A stretch of DNA of 64,000 nt from Siphonodentalium dalli (lineage: Eukaryota; Mollusca; Scaphopoda; Gadilida; Siphonodentaliidae), in contig CP136067.1 of NCBI GenBank assembly GCA_032622095.1, forward strand, positions 125,893,030 to 125,957,029. The letters are read 5' to 3'. The notes below the pieces were generated by a model that saw only the letters and a program-made list of their open reading frames with translations, was not told the DNA's origin and did no database searches. The position numbers and the translations under genes are program-made. Each line of letters opens with the position of its first letter. The first letter of the stretch is position 1. Shown in pieces: positions 54,227-64,000 of the stretch.

Positions 54227-57179
54227 ACGTGCATCTCCAGTTCATTTGAAGGGGTTGTTGACTTCTTTGCCTATTATGACACCGAGAAACCTGATTTAAA
54301 TCCAGTTGATATTGCGTGGGTCACAACGAGAGCTTTAAGCAACAGACTTTTCGATTTGAGTGTCGGCGAACAGATTATACCAGGGTGGACTGTTATGCAT
54401 ATGAAGCTAGCATCGAAGATCCAAGGACCCGCAACAAACGTTGGAAGTATTCAGGAGGATTGGTCTTGACAAGGCATTATGATCAAGGCATTATACGCAA
54501 AAGCACAGCTGATCAAGTGTAGGAATCGCGAGCTCTTCCCTCGATTAGTGTTGAGACTTGGTGGATTAAATAGTGCGCTCAACTTCCAAGGGATAATAGG
54601 TAAACGAATGCAGGATTCTGGAATTGAGGAGATGGTCATGGAATCTGAAATTTAGGTTCAAATATAACTGGAAAGGTGTTGGCCGGTAAATAATACAACA
54701 GAGGAATGAGAATGCTCAAACTGTTGTTCTACGCCTTGCTGAGATTAGAAATAGTTTAGTTTATTAACTACTTGGGATCCTACAATGCTGAACAATATCA
54801 GAGACAAATTGCAGATCCCAATGGATGATCTGGTGATGGTCTTCAGTAGCGGTGTTACTGACCCCATTGAAGAGGATGTGCTTAAAACTATGAATCGTGT
54901 GACATCATCAACGAATTAATTCAAAGACTTATTCTCCAATTTTAGGTCGCGTTGCTGCGAACTTTCAGCCATGTTTGCATTTTTGGGACAAATATCTAAG
55001 TATGGTTCAGTGCCTGTTGAACTATGTTGCAGGCGAGAGAAACTCTGATTTCGCAAACCACGTGGATATGTTTGCGAAAATAATTCCGTATGACTTCGCA
55101 TATGACCACTTGATCTACTCGCGTTGGGGATGTCTATACCTTGCAGAGATGAGCACCCTGGAAGATTTGTATCCAGATGTGTACACTGCTATGGGTCAGG
55201 GACTTCATACAATCTTCCGTTCTCGAAACTTGTCGGCAACATTCAATGGCGTATGGTCCGACCAGGGAATTGAGCAAACGCTCAATATAGATTGTGGTAC
55301 CGAGGGATTCTTGAAAGGCACATTTCGAAGTGACACGACCATCGAGCGTCATTATCTTACAGCACATCTAAGAGCGGAGGTGATGTCGAACCTACCGACA
55401 ATGTGTTATCTAAATGCTGGGTCAGCTTCACTCCACAGGGAAGATACCCAATCTAGAACCATTGTGTATGAAAGAAAAGTTCGGGCCATCATGGAGAAAG
55501 TTGATTAAGGTTTGACTAATCCATTTAAGGTTGATAACAATGCAAGCGAGGATTCGCCCATGCCACTCGTCAATATCGCTACAGGCGTGGAACTTCCTAA
55601 CGAGCCTCACTCAGAAGAACTCTTGTCGTCCCTTGAAACTGGGAAGGAAAGAATGAAAATATTCGTTGCAGATAGGCTAGACAGTGAAACAGTTGACATT
55701 ATGGACCCGATTCTCAAATCTAAAACGAAAACATTTGCTTCAATGCGGAAGCCAACCAAGATGACATTGCCAAGAAACAGGTGACCATTCTTAATACTGA
55801 TCGTCACTTCCTGGCGAGAATCCTGTTCCTTGCAAACGACAGGAAGATTCAACCAGAAAAATGTTCTGTTATGAACTATCCCCTGTCCCACTGTCGCTAT
55901 TCAACATCGATGGAACTATGCGTTCTGAAACAAAAAGTGATCTGCTCCATCTTCTAGAAGACAAGGTCAGTGACAGTTCGCACCTGGAAACGTAGAGAAT
56001 CGGCATGTGGGTGTTTGATTGTATAGCAATTGTCCAGATGCTATGTGGCAGTGCAAGTTCGAAACATGACACTGTTGGAGATCTATTTAACACTGTTGAA
56101 CGTTTAGTGCTATCAAAACTAACTTTGACGTGCAAGGTTGTTGCCGTAATCGCAGACCGTTTTGACAATGCTGATTCCATCAAGTTTTCTGAATGATCAA
56201 AGAGGTCAGCACAAGGCAGCCTCTCTGGTCTGAGCGAGTGTTCGAGACAGGTGACACTCGTCTGCCATCGAACTTGACAAAATGTTTGCCAACTCAACGA
56301 CGAAGAGCAATTTAGTGGAGTATATCTACGTTCAACTCGAATCACACCTGGCTGCTAGATTACTGAATGGGCAAAACGTTTATTTTGCGGGTGGCTTCAC
56401 AGAAGGAAGACGATGGGTGATGGTAGATGTCGTCGGACCAAACAGCTGTCCAGATTTGAATTCTGATCACGACGAGGCTGACTCTCGAATGTTTGTCCAT
56501 ATTGCCTATTCTAATATACGAGATGGAATAAAATCGGTGGCTGTCTGGAGCCATGATAGTGATGTTGCTGTGCTAGGTTTGCACCACTTCCAATGCTTAC
56601 GTCTGAATGAACGGTTCTACCACACTGGTGTAAAACAGAAGAAACGATTTGTCGCTCTCCATGACATCGCGAGAGAAATCGGACCAGATTCCAGCTTTAC
56701 ATACGTTGACTGGCAGCGATACCACCAGTTACTTCGTACAACACGGAAAGAAATATGCCATGTCAACTGCGGAATATCACGAAGAGATAACGAAGGTCAT
56801 ATCTGTTCACGATGGTGAAGATCCTGCGCACCTGCCTGACTTACTTAGGAAAAGAAGCATGCGAATCGTATGTGCCGTGTATACGGGCTCTTACAAGATC
56901 AAATCAGTCGACGAGGCAAGATTCAGGCTATTCACAAAGAAGCAGTCATCAAGCGACCGATTGCCATCAACAAAGAATAGTGAACCAGGCCCCAAAAGAA
57001 TTGGTTGAGTTTACTCGGTGCACATGCAAAAGTAATTGTTCCACTAAAAGCTGTGGCTGCAAAAACACAATCTCACATGTACCAGTATGTGCGGAGGCGG
57101 CGACGACCCTTATTGCGAAAACAGAGATAATGGGAATAGGTTACAATACAGCAAATGATTTGCATATGCCTCAGTGTTA
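54227..57179 (+). pseudogene. Broken copy of a multicopy invertebrate protein with FEN1/XPG-like acidic motifs and a Cys-rich tail
   Basis: Pieces in shifting frames match, in order, a protein I recall as very abundant and unnamed in invertebrate genomes. N-terminal: NPVDIAWVTTRAL and IIPGWTVMHMKLAS (54260-54466), a stop at 54467-54469, then LVLRLGGLNSALNFQGIIGK, later LAGK-YNRG, then 54950-55508 with LLNYVAGERNSDFANHV, YSRWGCLYLAEMSTLE and FNGVWSDQGIEQTLN. C-terminal: FELSPVPLSLFNIDGTM, FDCIAIVQ (Asp at 56017), VIADRFDNADSIK (Asp at 56155), HDEADSRMF (56468), WSHDSDVAVL (56552) and, after a frameshift near 56690, LTGSDTTSYFVQHGKKYA (56709). The end has RCTCKSNCSTKSCGCK (57016). The series D, D, D-E-A-D, D-S-D, T-G-S-D-T-T has the order and spacing of the metal-binding acids of FEN1/XPG nucleases. 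That assignment is my inference. Many stops and at least eight frameshifts show it is inactive. Confidence 0.72.
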
Positions 57180-58980
57180 ACAAATCCCGCTGGCCTGTAT
57201 TCTCAGGAAAGCTTTGACCCTGCACGAGTATCAAACATTGAAGAACGTCCTTTTAGACGCACGAAAATGTGCCCAAAAGTACTTGTAAACGTGCTGCGTC
57301 ACACTGCAGTTTTGACAAACGTCACACTACCCTTAAAATGGAGAAATAATGACATAGAAAAAAACACCAACCCCTCCAATAAATTATTTGCCAATTTGAC
57401 AACCGTAACCGTTCACCATGTGGCTATATTTGATGTTTCTCGTCGGGAAACATGTTTGTGCATTTTTCGTGCACTTTTCATCCATGTGTCATTGACCATT
57501 CAGCTGCCATGATGTTTTTTATATGCTGATCATAGCTTGGGGGTCCCAGGGGAAATCACTCTACTAATTTGTATTTGGTGTATTATAACCTATAGAGTTT
57601 CGGATGATGAGAGTACGTGGTGGTAGAAGAGTACGCAGCCAACTGATCGAGAATCCTATGTTTCGTGATATACATTGTATACATAACACTTATTATTCAA
57701 GAAACTCTTTTTCTGGGTTGAATAATGTCTTGTCTAACGAAAAGGTATAACAGAATAACTAATCACAAAATATGCCAATTGTGTTTCCGTAATCTGGTTC
57801 GTAACTTAGCGGATATTACGAAATGGGGGGGGGGAGTCAAATTTTGAGCCTTAATTATTATTATAAGAACAACCATACGAAGCTCATATACATAGTTTGG
57901 AACAATATATCCAGGGAAGTTATTATGCTATTAAATATCATCAGAAATCAATACTGTGCCCATTCAATCGACAAAAAACTTTGAAAATTGGATGTCCCAT
58001 TTGTTTGTTTTTTTGGTGGTATTTATAGTGGAAAGTTGTAAATTGGTCGGGTCCGGTGAGAAAATATCTAGCATAGATATTCAAAATATTATTCTGCACC
58101 TTATCATACAGCGCCCGACAATTAGTGTAACCCTTTCACAAAACAATATCTTAATTGGTCCATTTCAGTTATCTGCGAGCGTTTATGGGGGGAGGGTTAC
58201 GTTTTTGGATACTGAGTGGGTTCCTGCAGGATAATTACGGTTATGTCATATATTTTCTGAAAGAGAGATATCTCAGGAAGTTTTGGGGTTTTGTATCATC
58301 ACCGGAATACACTATAAGTCTCGATAAATTAATGGTATACTGGTATAATTATGCGACTTCTTGCCAATCACTATATCCAGATCATGTCATGCATCTCTAC
58401 TCTGACTAACGCCCGTAGATATCATATTCTGTTAGCACTAAACCTGGGAACCTTTGAGTTCTGACCCGTTCTGACAGGAACTTTATAACATTGAACAAAC
58501 AAGACAGGGAACATATTTCGTTGTTAATACTCGTTCCTCAATAATATACTTCATATTTGGGGTGGTCCCTTTACGAGATTCCATGCGTTTTGGTGACTTT
58601 TGTGTGACAATATCTAAAAACAATATTGAATTAGTTACCCGGAAGAAATTCCATAATTGTAAGGGACGCAAAGCAAAATCGCACACAAAGTCACTTAAAT
58701 CGTGCAAGTTGTGACCATAACCTACAGTGAACTACATTATCAATGAAAAGGTAATAAATAAGAAAGATATTACCTGCACTGTTTTTTCAATGTTATACAC
58801 TTCCCTGTCACAACATCAAAAAGTTCCCAGGCTATGTACTGCTGGAATATACTAATGTAGCTAAAGTAGAGATTGGTGGCATGATTTACATATCTAGTAC
58901 TATCGATCTCCATAGCATAGATCATTTAGGTCCTCGACCTCCATAATATGGCCGATGGGGTCATTGTCACAAGGCTCCGG
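57180..58980. other. No gene seen
   Basis: AT-rich DNA with a G-run at 57825 (about 10). Frames at 57174-57512 and 57956-58234 have no recognisable motif; the latter has one hydrophobic stretch. Confidence 0.45.
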
Positions 58981-59062
58981 TCACATTCGTAGCCAGCTTT
59001 TTAAATGGATCACAAATGTAGCCAGCTTTTTTCATCGGCGATCACATTCGTAGCCAGCTTTT
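58981..59062. repeat. Three-unit tandem repeat TCACATTCGTAGCCAGCTTT
   Basis: Units at 58981, 59010 (CACAAATGTAGCC) and 59042, period about 30 bp. Confidence 0.85.
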
Positions 59063-59384
59063 CTAATTCCATGCTTTATATGGCGCGAAATATGACGTCA
59101 TCACGTTCGTGACTAAAATGTCGACGTCATGCTCCAAACTGACTTCGTTTATCAACGTATATTGGAATAGGCCTAATATGACTATACGTAAACGTAATTT
59201 GCGAGCCCTCAAATGTATTTTTATGACACTAAGGAATGCATGAATTCACAAATAGAAATGGGACATACATTTGCACCCACTGGGTTGGAATGTTGCAACA
59301 GTTGACTGTTATTTCAATACTTTCAACTGTTGGAAATCTTCATCGAATCAACCCTTTGGCTAGGAACTTTCCATAGATTACCAT
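59063..59384. other. No gene seen
   Basis: Short AT-rich spacer between two repeats. Confidence 0.45.
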
Positions 59385-60375
59385 ATATATGGAACTTGTA
59401 TATATCTGTGCAGGAGATGTCCCTTTTATCAATTACACTAGAGCTCCGGGTGCAGACAAACATTCATGGGGCAGGGATGTTGATATACAATGTACATTAG
59501 GACATAAGTTTTTTCTTCCATTTTCGAGTCTATATATAGGCCCACCACATGAGAGAAGCAGGCCCCTGTAACCCCTAATTCTTTTTTTATGACCATGGAT
59601 GTTGTATGCATCTGAGCAAGGTCTGCGGGGTATACCCCCTTTATTCAAATACACTAGAGTTCCAGAATGGAGACATACTTGCATGGGGCAGGGATGCTGA
59701 TGACATCAAAATATGGGTTTTTACCCAATTTTAAGTCAATAAGTACATTAATGCCCTAAGTAATCGACTCCTTAATCACAGCAGAATTAAGGGTAACTTT
59801 TCAGGATTTAATCAGAAATATGGCTTTTCTTTAATTTTCGAGTCTACATGTACATGTATATAGGCCCAGCACATGAGGGAAGCAGGCCCCCTGTAACTCC
59901 TAATTCCCTTTTTATGACTATGGATATTGTGTGTATCTGTGCAGGAGATGCTCCAATGTACACCATATGAGGGAAGCAAGCCCCCAGGGACCCCTAATTC
60001 CCTTTTTATGACCATGGAACTTGTATATATCTGTGCAGGAGATGTTCCTTTTATCAAATACACTAAAGCTCCGGGTGGAGACACACATTCATGGGGCAAG
60101 TATGCTGATATGCATTAGGAAATATGTTTTGTTCTTAAATTTTCGAGTCTATATACATGTACATGTACATGTAGGCCCATCACATGAGGGAAGCAGGCCC
60201 AATGTAACCCCTAATTCCCTTTTATGACCATGGACATTGTATGTATCTGTGCAGGAGATGCCCCTTTATTCTGTTACACTAGAGCTACAGGATGGCGAGA
60301 TACTTGCATGGGGCAGGGATGCTGATGACATGAAAATATGGGTTTTTACCCAATTTTAAGTCTATCAGTACACCA
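59385..60375. repeat. Degenerate tandem repeat of about 200 bp, with an inserted MITE fragment
   Basis: Units start with ATGACCATGGA, TTGTAT-TATCTGTGCAGGAG and include TACACTAGAGCTCCGGGTG, CATTCATGGGGCAGGGATG, TTTTCGAGTCTATATA, CACATGAG(G/A)GAAGCAGGCC. Starts lie near 59389, 59590, 59915, 60013 and 60228; several units are internally deleted. Short frames on both strands follow the repeat. Confidence 0.85.
59746..59826. mobile_element. Fragment of the mariner-type foldback MITE, copy C
   Basis: ATGCCCTAAGTAATCGACTC, CTTAATCACAGCAGAATTA, GGGTAACTTTTCAGGATTTA and ATATGGCTT match one arm of copy A (21622-21838); the other arm is absent. It lies inside the 59385-60375 repeat. Confidence 0.8.
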
Positions 60376-61544
60376 TCTTTATAACTGCAAAACACTATAT
60401 TTTATGTTACTGGGACCTCATATGGGCCTTTATAGTGGAGATGCCATTAAGCTATATGACATGTTGCATATGGGGTGGTGGGGTGAAAAAAATCCTTCAT
60501 GAAACCCTTCAGAAAGAAGCCTCAAGAAATGTATAACTGAAATAAATAAATTTCTCTTGATGCGACTAAAGTCAAGATCATTGTGTGCATGGAAAAAGAG
60601 CAAGCAACTGTCTCAAATATTAATGTGACTATCAATGGGTAGAAAATATCTGTCATCACACTTTTCATCAGTGCATCAAGCCAATCAGTGAAATATTTGC
60701 ATTCTATCAACTCATGATCTGTTACTCTGACAACACCTAAAATATCCAAGTCTGGCATAGTGACTGTTTGTCATTTATTAATATGATAATAACGTGTCCG
60801 AACATTTACTCCTTCCAAGTCTATGATATGTACATGTAGATATAAAATTAGAATATACAATTAGATTATACAATGTAGGCCTACATGTAGGTGAATAATA
60901 ATTGTACCCCACACAGGTTGATACTTTGAAGTATATATATTCTCAAGTCGCATTAATTAATGTGCCAGTTTAAATCTGGTATCATTGGTACTGTATAGAT
61001 GTTTATAGTTCATGGACATATACCGGTAAAATTAAATGTCTGCCATGCCCTGTTACTGAAACCATGTCATTTTGACCTTGCTGTATATAACGTCGTTATT
61101 TCAATGCACACCAAACATTACGTTGTAGTTTTTGGTGCTTTGATTACAAAGGGTTACGCTGTACTGGTAACACACTGTGCTCAATTGACCCGCTTTTTCA
61201 CCAGTATTCTGTTTAACCCCCCGAACTCCCGTTGCAGCCGAATTTTGTATGACATATTGCTATTGACTTTTGGTACATGTATGAATCAAACAGATCATCT
61301 GCGAGGGGAATGGGTCCGTGGGACGGACCCGCAGCCGGCCTGGCGGAAACCCTGACATGTACCATGCAAATTTCCATTGCGAGCTATTTCTGAAAACTGA
61401 ATAGAACCTGGTATAAAATTGTCTACTATGAGGGTTTACGAGCAGATAATTTTACCCATTCACAATACAAACCGTTCATAGCACCATGCATACATGTACA
61501 TTGTGTACATGGCCTCAATATAGCTCGAAGACGAGTGTGACTCG
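60376..61544. other. No gene seen
   Basis: AT-rich DNA. A plus frame of 118 codons at 60999-61355 has no recognised domain and starts at a Met codon without other support. Confidence 0.4.
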
Positions 61545-62120
61545 CCACACAGTAGTATTTCAACCAGGTTCTACTCATGATTCATTGCATTAACTGAATA
61601 TTACATGCACACTTCAGCTACGATATGGTAGGTAAAGCTGCATGTATTTTGCTGAAGATAGGATCTAATTTACATATCGTGATTTAATTTAGAATTTGAA
61701 AAATTATTAAAATTTCAACACGCAGTGACGAATGGTGGTCTGGTATAAGATAATATAATATCAAGCCATTTCATGCCTGAGATAAAATAGCCACTCTGGA
61801 ACAAATAAATTTGCTAACCGGAGAAGTATAGATATAGATGTAGAAATTCACCCGAAGCACCATGCGATTTGCCCGAAAGTTCCACCAATTCTCCCAAAAA
61901 TTGCCCAAATTTTATGCTTGCAAATCATTCAGAGGGGGGAGGGGTACTGCAGCCCCTCAGCCCCCTGGCCCATATTGCCATGTAAATGCCAAAAACACTT
62001 AACGCGATTGTAAAACTTACACACACTAGATATTAGACGCCTAAATATAAAATTGAAACCAACCCATATCTGATACTGCATGATATCCTGAATATTTCCA
62101 AACTAATTTATGACAATTTT
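61545..62120 (-). repeat. Dispersed repeat, copy 2 (inverted partner of 40175-40850)
   Basis: Collinear with the reverse complement of the copy at 40175, for example ATCAGATATGGGTTGGTTTC here against the other copy's ATCTGATATGGTTTGG on the opposite strand. No coding frame is conserved between copies. Confidence 0.75.
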
Positions 62121-62589
62121 TCTTCTTTATCCTTCTGCGACAGCACTCGTGCCGTATTGACAAACCCATTTACACATCGTGTCGTTCTGTGTATTTATGG
62201 AATTTTCAGGTTCAGATATCTGAATGTTCTGATACTGGGTATATAGAACCATGGTTTATGAATATATCTAGGTTATTAGGCCTGAGCATTGAGGTGCAAA
62301 TGGAATTATGCAAAACTTGTGTTTTTGGATTCAAGGGGGAGGGGTGTAGTGTTGAAATTTCCTGAAGTGGACACCCCCCCCCCATGGAGATCCTCTGGCC
62401 ATGTCCCTGACAAAACGGTACCGTAACTCCACCGGTGACCATCTTGATACCGCTGTGGATACCGTATACTACCAGCAATACAATGGTCTTTATCGGGGTA
62501 CCACCCCGTTTTTCAAGTCAAATACTTTAATTATAGTGGTACATCTACAGGTGTGAAACCCCACAACCGCGGGGATGTTTGTATGTCAA
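62121..62589. other. No gene; segment shared with 36800-36920
   Basis: GGTGCAAATGGAATTA, GGGGTGTAGT and GTGGACACCCC at about 62300-62390 resemble 36800-36900 in direct orientation. A C-run of about 9 lies at 62374. Confidence 0.5.
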
Positions 62590-63240
62590 CAATGATAATC
62601 TCCCATCTAGAGGTCACATCGAGAATCCATACTAAGTTTGATGACAATCGAATTAGGGTTGTGGCCTTTAGAGTGTGCCAAAGAATTTAGTGATGCAAAG
62701 AGTGAAATACAAGATGCCTGCCAGTGGCCATGTTTTTCATCGAAACTCGTTTAAATTCAATAGTTCCCATCTAGAGGTGATATCCCAAACATACATGTAC
62801 CCGTGAATTTTCAAAACATTTCACTATTAATTATTAAATTCATGCTTGAAATCCAGTATGGCCGCTGGCCTTTTTTTTTTTTTTTAACAGAATTCGGAAA
62901 AAATGGATAGCTCCCATCAAGATGTCACCCCGAAGATCCATATGAAGTTTTGTGACGATCAGATGAGAGATGTTACATGTAGGGTGTGCTAAAGGATTTA
63001 GTCAACACAAAGAGTAAAAACAAGATGGCTGTTGGCAGCCATGTTTTTTACCAGAATTTCGGGGGGGAGGGGGGATGGTAATCTCTCATTTACATGTAGA
63101 TGTCAATCCGAGAATCCATATTATGTTTGGTGATGATTGGATGAGAGATGTTGCCTGTAGGGTGTGCCAAAGGATTTAGTCATACAAAGAGTGCAAACAA
63201 AGATTGCTGTTAGCAGCCACGTGTTTTTCCCAGAAAATTG
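62590..63240. repeat. Degenerate tandem repeat of about 170 bp, four units
   Basis: Each unit has TCCCATCTAGA(G/T)GT, GAGAATCCATA, GATGA-(A/T)CGGATGAGAG, GGGTGTGCCAAAGGATTTAG, ACAAAGAGT-AAACAAGATGG and GGCAGCCATGTTTTT. Starts near 62597, 62769, 62911 and 63085. The second unit is partly deleted. A T-run (about 15) is at 62870 and G-runs at 63062 and 63293. Confidence 0.85.
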
Positions 63241-64000
63241 AAAAAAAAATGGTAACTTTTGTAAAGTCTGGCTAAAACTTGAGCTAGGAGCTGGGGGGGG
63301 GGGGTAGTTTGGGTGTTGGTTGGATGCAATATGGTACAGTTGTTACTAGTATTTTTATTTTTCATTTTTATTTTTGCTTGAAATTTCAATGAACAACATT
63401 ACATCAGTGATATATAAAACTAATTGTTTATCAGATATTTGCAGGACCCAAACATCTGGTTTTAACAAGCTACCAGTATCTGACCGACTACATACATGTA
63501 CATGTACGGTATGCGTACATGTTGAATCACCATGTCCACCGATATACCTGTCACCTGGGATGGTGGGTTTGAAGAGAACATGCGCAAAACATTGTGACGT
63601 TTCTACATATTTATTGTAGGTATATTTAGGCCTATCAATTATAGTTGAATTTGACAGTGCCAAATACACTATTTCCCTGTCATTGTGGAAACTTTGGGAT
63701 TGTGCAATCCAGTGCACAGCCACAAAATTGTCCTGTTCAAAATTGACACTTATCTTCTACGGCATTACTTTAAAATTGCATGAAATTCTATATTGGCTGA
63801 AGAGTTAAAGGGTCACTCTCAACAAATTTTATTTATAGAGTGATGAGTAAAGAACTAAAGATGTACCTGGGAATATATACACCCCCCCACGAGGTGATGA
63901 GTAATGATGCACCAGGTATCTACATGTATATAGCGTATCTATGTGATGCACATGGGGGATTTATTATCTACATCTACCATTAGATAGTGTGTGGAGTTAC
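63241..64000. other. No gene called at the right edge
   Basis: A minus-strand frame of about 122 codons (63355-63723) contains His/Val-rich text from ACATGTACATG repeats and no known motif. GTTAAAGGGTCACTCTCAAC at about 63806 resembles the ends of short transposons in this window, possibly the start of an element continuing past the edge. Confidence 0.4.

Noticed and set aside
60999-61355. Plus-strand frame of 118 codons
   Set aside because: No recognisable motif and no second line of evidence; the length is within chance for 64 kb on six frames.
63355-63723. Minus-strand frame of 122 codons
   Set aside because: Contains translated ACATGTACATG repeats, no known motif and no splice or promoter evidence.

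Overview
This window looks like intergenic, repeat-dominated DNA of an invertebrate animal, most likely a mollusc or another lophotrochozoan. The reasons are one intact coding frame for a Toll-like receptor (leucine-rich repeats, one membrane span, TIR domain), many broken eukaryotic retroelements and DNA transposons, more than a dozen tandem arrays, AT-rich background, and the dispersed ACATGTACATGT-type motif that is common in molluscan genomes. There is no operon structure, no ribosome binding sites and no long prokaryotic-type frame. Several reading frames only look like ORFs because non-ATG starts are allowed or because a tandem repeat is open in all frames.

Layout. 1-1 kb: end of a broken Crypton-type tyrosine recombinase. 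2.4-4.8 kb: 5'-truncated, frameshifted LINE, cut sharply at 4790. 4.8-16 kb: a composite block with two near-identical 241-bp sequences exactly 7,200 bp apart, each followed by C/T-rich DNA and then by arrays carrying a common 17-bp core; a GC- and CpG-rich stretch (9.6-11.8 kb) holds the relic of a DIRS-type retrotransposon (gag-like region, CCCH-like segment, N-terminal half of a reverse transcriptase). 16.6-17.2 kb: a LINE 3' fragment. 17.9-27.2 kb: a field of non-autonomous DNA transposons and hairpins, several with defined termini and target-site duplications. 28.1 kb: a 28-30 bp array ending in inverted units. 30.6-32.8 kb (minus strand): the Toll-like receptor, the only good host gene, with a 171-bp satellite starting about 200 bp upstream of its coding exon. 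35.2-36.05 kb: 104-bp satellite with an 18-bp palindrome. 39.6-44.7 kb: 67-bp satellite with GGGATCCC in almost every unit, interrupted twice by the same long hairpin. 46.2-46.7 kb (minus): LINE 3' fragment. 49.2-53.2 kb (minus): a complete-looking LTR retrotransposon with gag and a small membrane-protein frame but no pol. 54.2-57.2 kb: a broken copy of a multicopy invertebrate protein family in which I read the acidic motif series of FEN1/XPG-type nucleases followed by a Cys-rich tail. 59-64 kb: further tandem repeats.

How it fits together. Apart from the receptor, the sequence is a record of nested insertion, tandem amplification and decay. The most interesting items are the FEN1-like mobile family, the pol-less LTR element, the 241-bp/core-motif/DIRS composite, and the satellite that was duplicated together with an inserted hairpin. 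All identifications come from reading the sequence and recalling family motifs; no search was run.
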